Positions 4,430 to 5,516 of a stretch of DNA of 5,516 bases are shown one piece after another. This stretch comes from Caldifarciminota bacterium. GTDB lineage: Bacteria > Hydrothermota > E44-bin80. The notes below the pieces were generated by a model. That model had not been told where the DNA came from, made no database searches, and saw only the letters and a list, made by a program, of their open reading frames with translations. How positions within the stretch are numbered: position 1 is the stretch's first letter; each line of letters opens with the position of its first letter. The stretch lies in assembly GCA_023127905.1 (NCBI GenBank), contig JAGMEZ010000605.1, positions 1 to 5,516 on the forward strand. The letters run 5' to 3'. The position numbers and the translations under genes are program-made.

Positions 4430-5516
4430 AAACCCTGACTATTCTTTTAGCAATGACATTAATTCTCTTCACTACAGTCTCAACCTTTTCGCAGGGATCA
4501 GGGAGAGTACATGTAGTGAGGAAGGGCGATACTCTATGGGATCTTTCTGCATTCTACTTAAGTAATCCTTTTCTGTGGCCTTCTATCTGGCAGGCTAATA
4601 AAACCTATATAAAGGATCCTCATTGGATATATCCAGGTCAAAATTTCTTAATTCCACCATATCTTGCAAAGAAAGGGAAAATCCATATCAGACCAAAGAA
4701 AGAAAAAGGGGTTACGAAAGTAGAAGCAATTTTAGGAGCAGCACCGATTATTGCAGCACATCTTGCTTTTAAAGGTGGATTTATTACCCAGGATAAAATA
4801 GAAACAGGATATATTGTTGAATCAGAACCCAAAAATAAAACTGTCTCTACATCTGCTGACACAGTTTATATTGATTTAGGAGATGTTGATGGAGTTCAAG
4901 TTGGAGATTTGTTTACAATATTCAGAATGGGTAAAAAAATAAAGCATCCAAAAACAGGCAAATACTATGGAAAGGTTATAGATATCCTTGGTAAGTTAGT
5001 TGTTTTAAAAGTTAGCGACGATGTTTCTGTAACAGAAATTATCCAATCCTTTGATATTATAAAAAATCATGACATGATAATGCCCTTTGAGCCTCTTGAA
5101 CTTCCAACTTTTACAGAATTAATAACCCCAGAAACCTTTCTTGAAGGATGCCTTGTTGCAACTAAAAAAGGAAGCATTCAAGTTATTAGAACTATATCTG
5201 TTGATGAGACTATAATTCCTTTTAACATTGTTTATATAGACCTTGGTGAGATTCATGGTATTTCTCCTGGTGATTATTTTGAGATAATAAGAAAAGGTAT
5301 TAAAGTAAAAGACCCTGGTCCAAAGAAAAAGGTTGAACTTCCAGAAATCCTTGTAGGGGGTCTACAGGTTTTAAGAACTACAAATGAAACTTCTACCTGT
5401 TATATCACTGAGATATATGGGAATTTGGACATTAAACCTGGTGAAATTATAAGACTAAAAGGAAAAGTACCCGGATCAGGTGAGATTGAGGAATTTGAGA
5501 TTGAAGAAGAATTCGA
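4426..5516 (+). CDS. Secreted LysM-domain protein with a duplicated beta module, C-terminus outside the window
   Basis: 363 complete codons are visible. Residues 1-23 are a signal peptide (hydrophobic 4-17, likely cleavage near TFSQG). Residues 28-77 are a LysM peptidoglycan-binding domain, with VHVVRKGDTLWDLSAFYL (28-45), the WPSIWQAN motif (51-58), and the closing IYPGQNFLIP (68-77). A basic linker (82-99) leads to two related modules: 147-217, starting VYIDLGDVDGVQVGDLFTIFR, and 269-346, starting VYIDLGEIHGISPGDYFEIIR. Each has a 'G(V/I)xxGDxFxI' turn and a later strand ending in (D)IIK/DIKPGEIIRL. They recall the small C-terminal beta domains of FlgT-like flagellar proteins, but this is only a resemblance. 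Residues 351-363 begin an acidic Glu-rich tail. The likely role is a periplasmic or outer-membrane-linked wall-binding protein. It is co-translated with DUF1844. It could continue into an OmpA-like or other domain that is not visible here. Confidence 0.82.
   Translation, partial: MKTLTILLAMTLILFTTVSTFSQGSGRVHVVRKGDTLWDLSAFYLSNPFLWPSIWQANKTYIKDPHWIYPGQNFLIPPYLAKKGKIHIRPKKEKGVTKVEAILGAAPIIAAHLAFKGGFITQDKIETGYIVESEPKNKTVSTSADTVYIDLGDVDGVQVGDLFTIFRMGKKIKHPKTGKYYGKVIDILGKLVVLKVSDDVSVTEIIQSFDIIKNHDMIMPFEPLELPTFTELITPETFLEGCLVATKKGSIQVIRTISVDETIIPFNIVYIDLGEIHGISPGDYFEIIRKGIKVKDPGPKKKVELPEILVGGLQVLRTTNETSTCYITEIYGNLDIKPGEIIRLKGKVPGSGEIEEFEIEEEF

Noticed and set aside
4222..4862. Minus-strand open frames opposite DUF1844 (4222-4410) and LysM (4638-4862)
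   Set aside because: Phe/Val-rich translations are what antisense of Lys/Glu/Asn-rich coding gives; the plus-strand genes are well supported.
1..5516. CRISPR array, transposase, toxin-antitoxin or phage genes
   Set aside because: No repeat-spacer pattern, transposase motif, terminal inverted repeats with target duplications, or paired small toxin-like genes could be found on either strand.

Overview
The window is AT-rich and gene-dense, and comes from a bacterium with an outer membrane. The evidence for a diderm is a secreted beta-barrel-like protein, a BatE-like protein and a periplasmic-type LysM protein. The mix of an archaeal/Thermotoga-like asparaginyl-tRNA synthetase, a DUF1844 protein, a BatE-like protein and a secreted gingipain-fold (C25-like) protein would fit an uncultivated diderm lineage such as WOR-3/Stahlbacteria or a relative. 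That placement is inference; no phylogenetic marker was tested.

Layout. Bases 1-1588 are read on the minus strand. In transcription order they hold a tRNA-Gly(CCC) at 1516-1588, a secreted beta-rich protein of unknown function at 600-1406, and the first 165 codons of a secreted C25-like protein at 1-497. The tRNA and the secreted protein gene each have their own good sigma70-type promoter. The leader of the C25-like gene carries three long G runs (519-545). A divergent spacer (1589-1727) separates this block from the plus-strand genes.

The plus strand holds asnS (1728-3020, GTG start), a solitary batE-like gene (3143-3889), a DUF1844 gene (4124-4429) and a LysM-domain gene that runs off the end (4426-5516). 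The DUF1844 stop and the LysM start overlap by four bases, so these two genes are almost certainly co-translated. The strongest plus-strand promoter (TTGACA-17-TATATT, 4007-4035) precedes this pair.

Functional picture: translation genes (tRNA-Gly, asnS) sit beside cell-envelope genes. No defence system, mobile element, CRISPR array or complete novel system is visible. The most interesting signals are regulatory. batE and possibly the DUF1844 gene have no Shine-Dalgarno sequence and have -10 boxes so close to the start codon that leaderless mRNAs are suggested, while their neighbours have strong Shine-Dalgarno sites. A 13-bp inverted repeat flanks batE. The protease-like gene has a G8 tract in its leader that could be slippage-prone or form a G-quadruplex.
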